Below, piece after piece: positions 5,859 through 6,026 of a DNA stretch of 6,026 bases. The first letter of the stretch is position 1; each line of letters starts with the position of its first letter. The position numbers were made by a program, and so were the translations under genes. The notes under the pieces are model-generated. The model was given only the letters and a program-made list of their open reading frames with translations. It had not been told where the DNA came from and ran no database searches. Source of the DNA: Oxalobacter sp. (GTDB taxonomy: Bacteria; Pseudomonadota; Gammaproteobacteria; Burkholderiales; Burkholderiaceae_D); NCBI GenBank assembly GCA_012512465.1, contig JAAZED010000151.1, forward strand, positions 1 through 6,026, in the 5' to 3' direction.

Positions 5859-6026
5859 TTACTCCGCTGGCCTGACAGAAAAATGGCTTAATCCCATATC
5901 TGCCTGCATGCCATAAGTCAGCCTTAGTCCCTTGTATACCATTGAGATGGGCTCATCCTTGTGAGGGTTGTATGCTGCCACGAGGCGGCTTATTTCTTTT
6001 TTTTGCCTGTATTGGTACGATTCCAG
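5859..6026 (-). CDS. 3' end of an unidentified gene (5' end outside window)
   Basis: On the minus strand the frame is open from the right edge to TAA at 5859-5861, giving 55 residues. It contains the segments YRQKKEISRLVAAYNP, MVYKGLRLTYGM and ending SHFSVRPAE. The composition looks like a natural protein, but I do not recognise it and no catalytic motif is visible. Several codons are ones avoided in the neighbouring genes (AGG three times, ATA, CTA, GGA), which could mean acquired DNA or simply a non-coding stretch. An open run of this length has perhaps a 5-10% chance of arising at random. It ends 18 nt from the tRNA-Ser 3' end and converges on it. Confidence 0.4.
   Translation of the reverse strand: MESYQYRQKKEISRLVAAYNPHKDEPISMVYKGLRLTYGMQADMGLSHFSVRPAE
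5974..6004 (+). terminator. Possible terminator of the tRNA-Ser transcript
   Basis: GCTGCC (5974-5979) pairs with GGCGGC (5984-5989), including one wobble, around the loop ACGA. TTATTTC and eight T residues (5997-6004) follow. It is about 135 nt past the tRNA and no better candidate lies closer. The same bases are lysine and neighbouring codons of the minus-strand open frame, so the T-run may be coincidental. Confidence 0.45.

Noticed and set aside
5659..5916. Plus-strand frame of 85 codons over the tRNA
   Set aside because: It overlaps the whole tRNA-Ser gene and has no ribosome binding site.
5859..6026. Integrase or recombinase beside the tRNA
   Set aside because: None of the tyrosine-recombinase C-terminal residues is visible in the 55 residues available.

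Overview
The window looks like a stretch of proteobacterial chromosome, most likely betaproteobacterial (Burkholderiales). The basis is the minus-strand order map, glnD, RsuA/RluB/RluE/RluF-family pseudouridine synthase, together with the styles of the GlnD, deformylase and pseudouridine synthase proteins. Base composition is intermediate, and Oxalobacteraceae such as Oxalobacter is a guess from memory, not something the sequence proves.

Layout, left to right. Positions 1-453 (+) hold the 3' part of a peptide deformylase gene, closed by a good intrinsic terminator at 479-514. Positions 515-850 contain no credible protein gene. They hold a candidate extended -10 promoter and then an almost unbroken series of inverted repeats, including a 15-bp direct repeat in which each copy forms a small stem-loop. 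This looks like a structured RNA leader of about 300 nt. It runs into a strong Shine-Dalgarno and a 191-codon gene (851-1426, +) for an unusual protein made of about ten exact-period 9-residue repeats plus a conserved-looking C-terminal domain.

Positions 1452-5609 are a tight minus-strand cluster with 17-19 nt gaps: map (N-terminal methionine removal), glnD (the PII uridylyltransferase and nitrogen sensor) and the rRNA pseudouridine synthase. Its candidate promoter at 5643-5673 is back to back with the promoter of a tRNA-Ser(CGA) gene at 5750-5840 (+). At the right edge an open frame on the minus strand (5859 to beyond 6026) is probably the 3' end of an unidentified gene, and a U-rich terminator-like hairpin on the plus strand lies inside it.

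Peptide deformylase and methionine aminopeptidase act in sequence on nascent proteins, the pseudouridine synthase and tRNA-Ser also serve translation, and GlnD sets nitrogen regulation. These parts are ordinary. The part worth attention is 515-1426: the hairpin-rich leader and the nonapeptide-repeat protein behind it.
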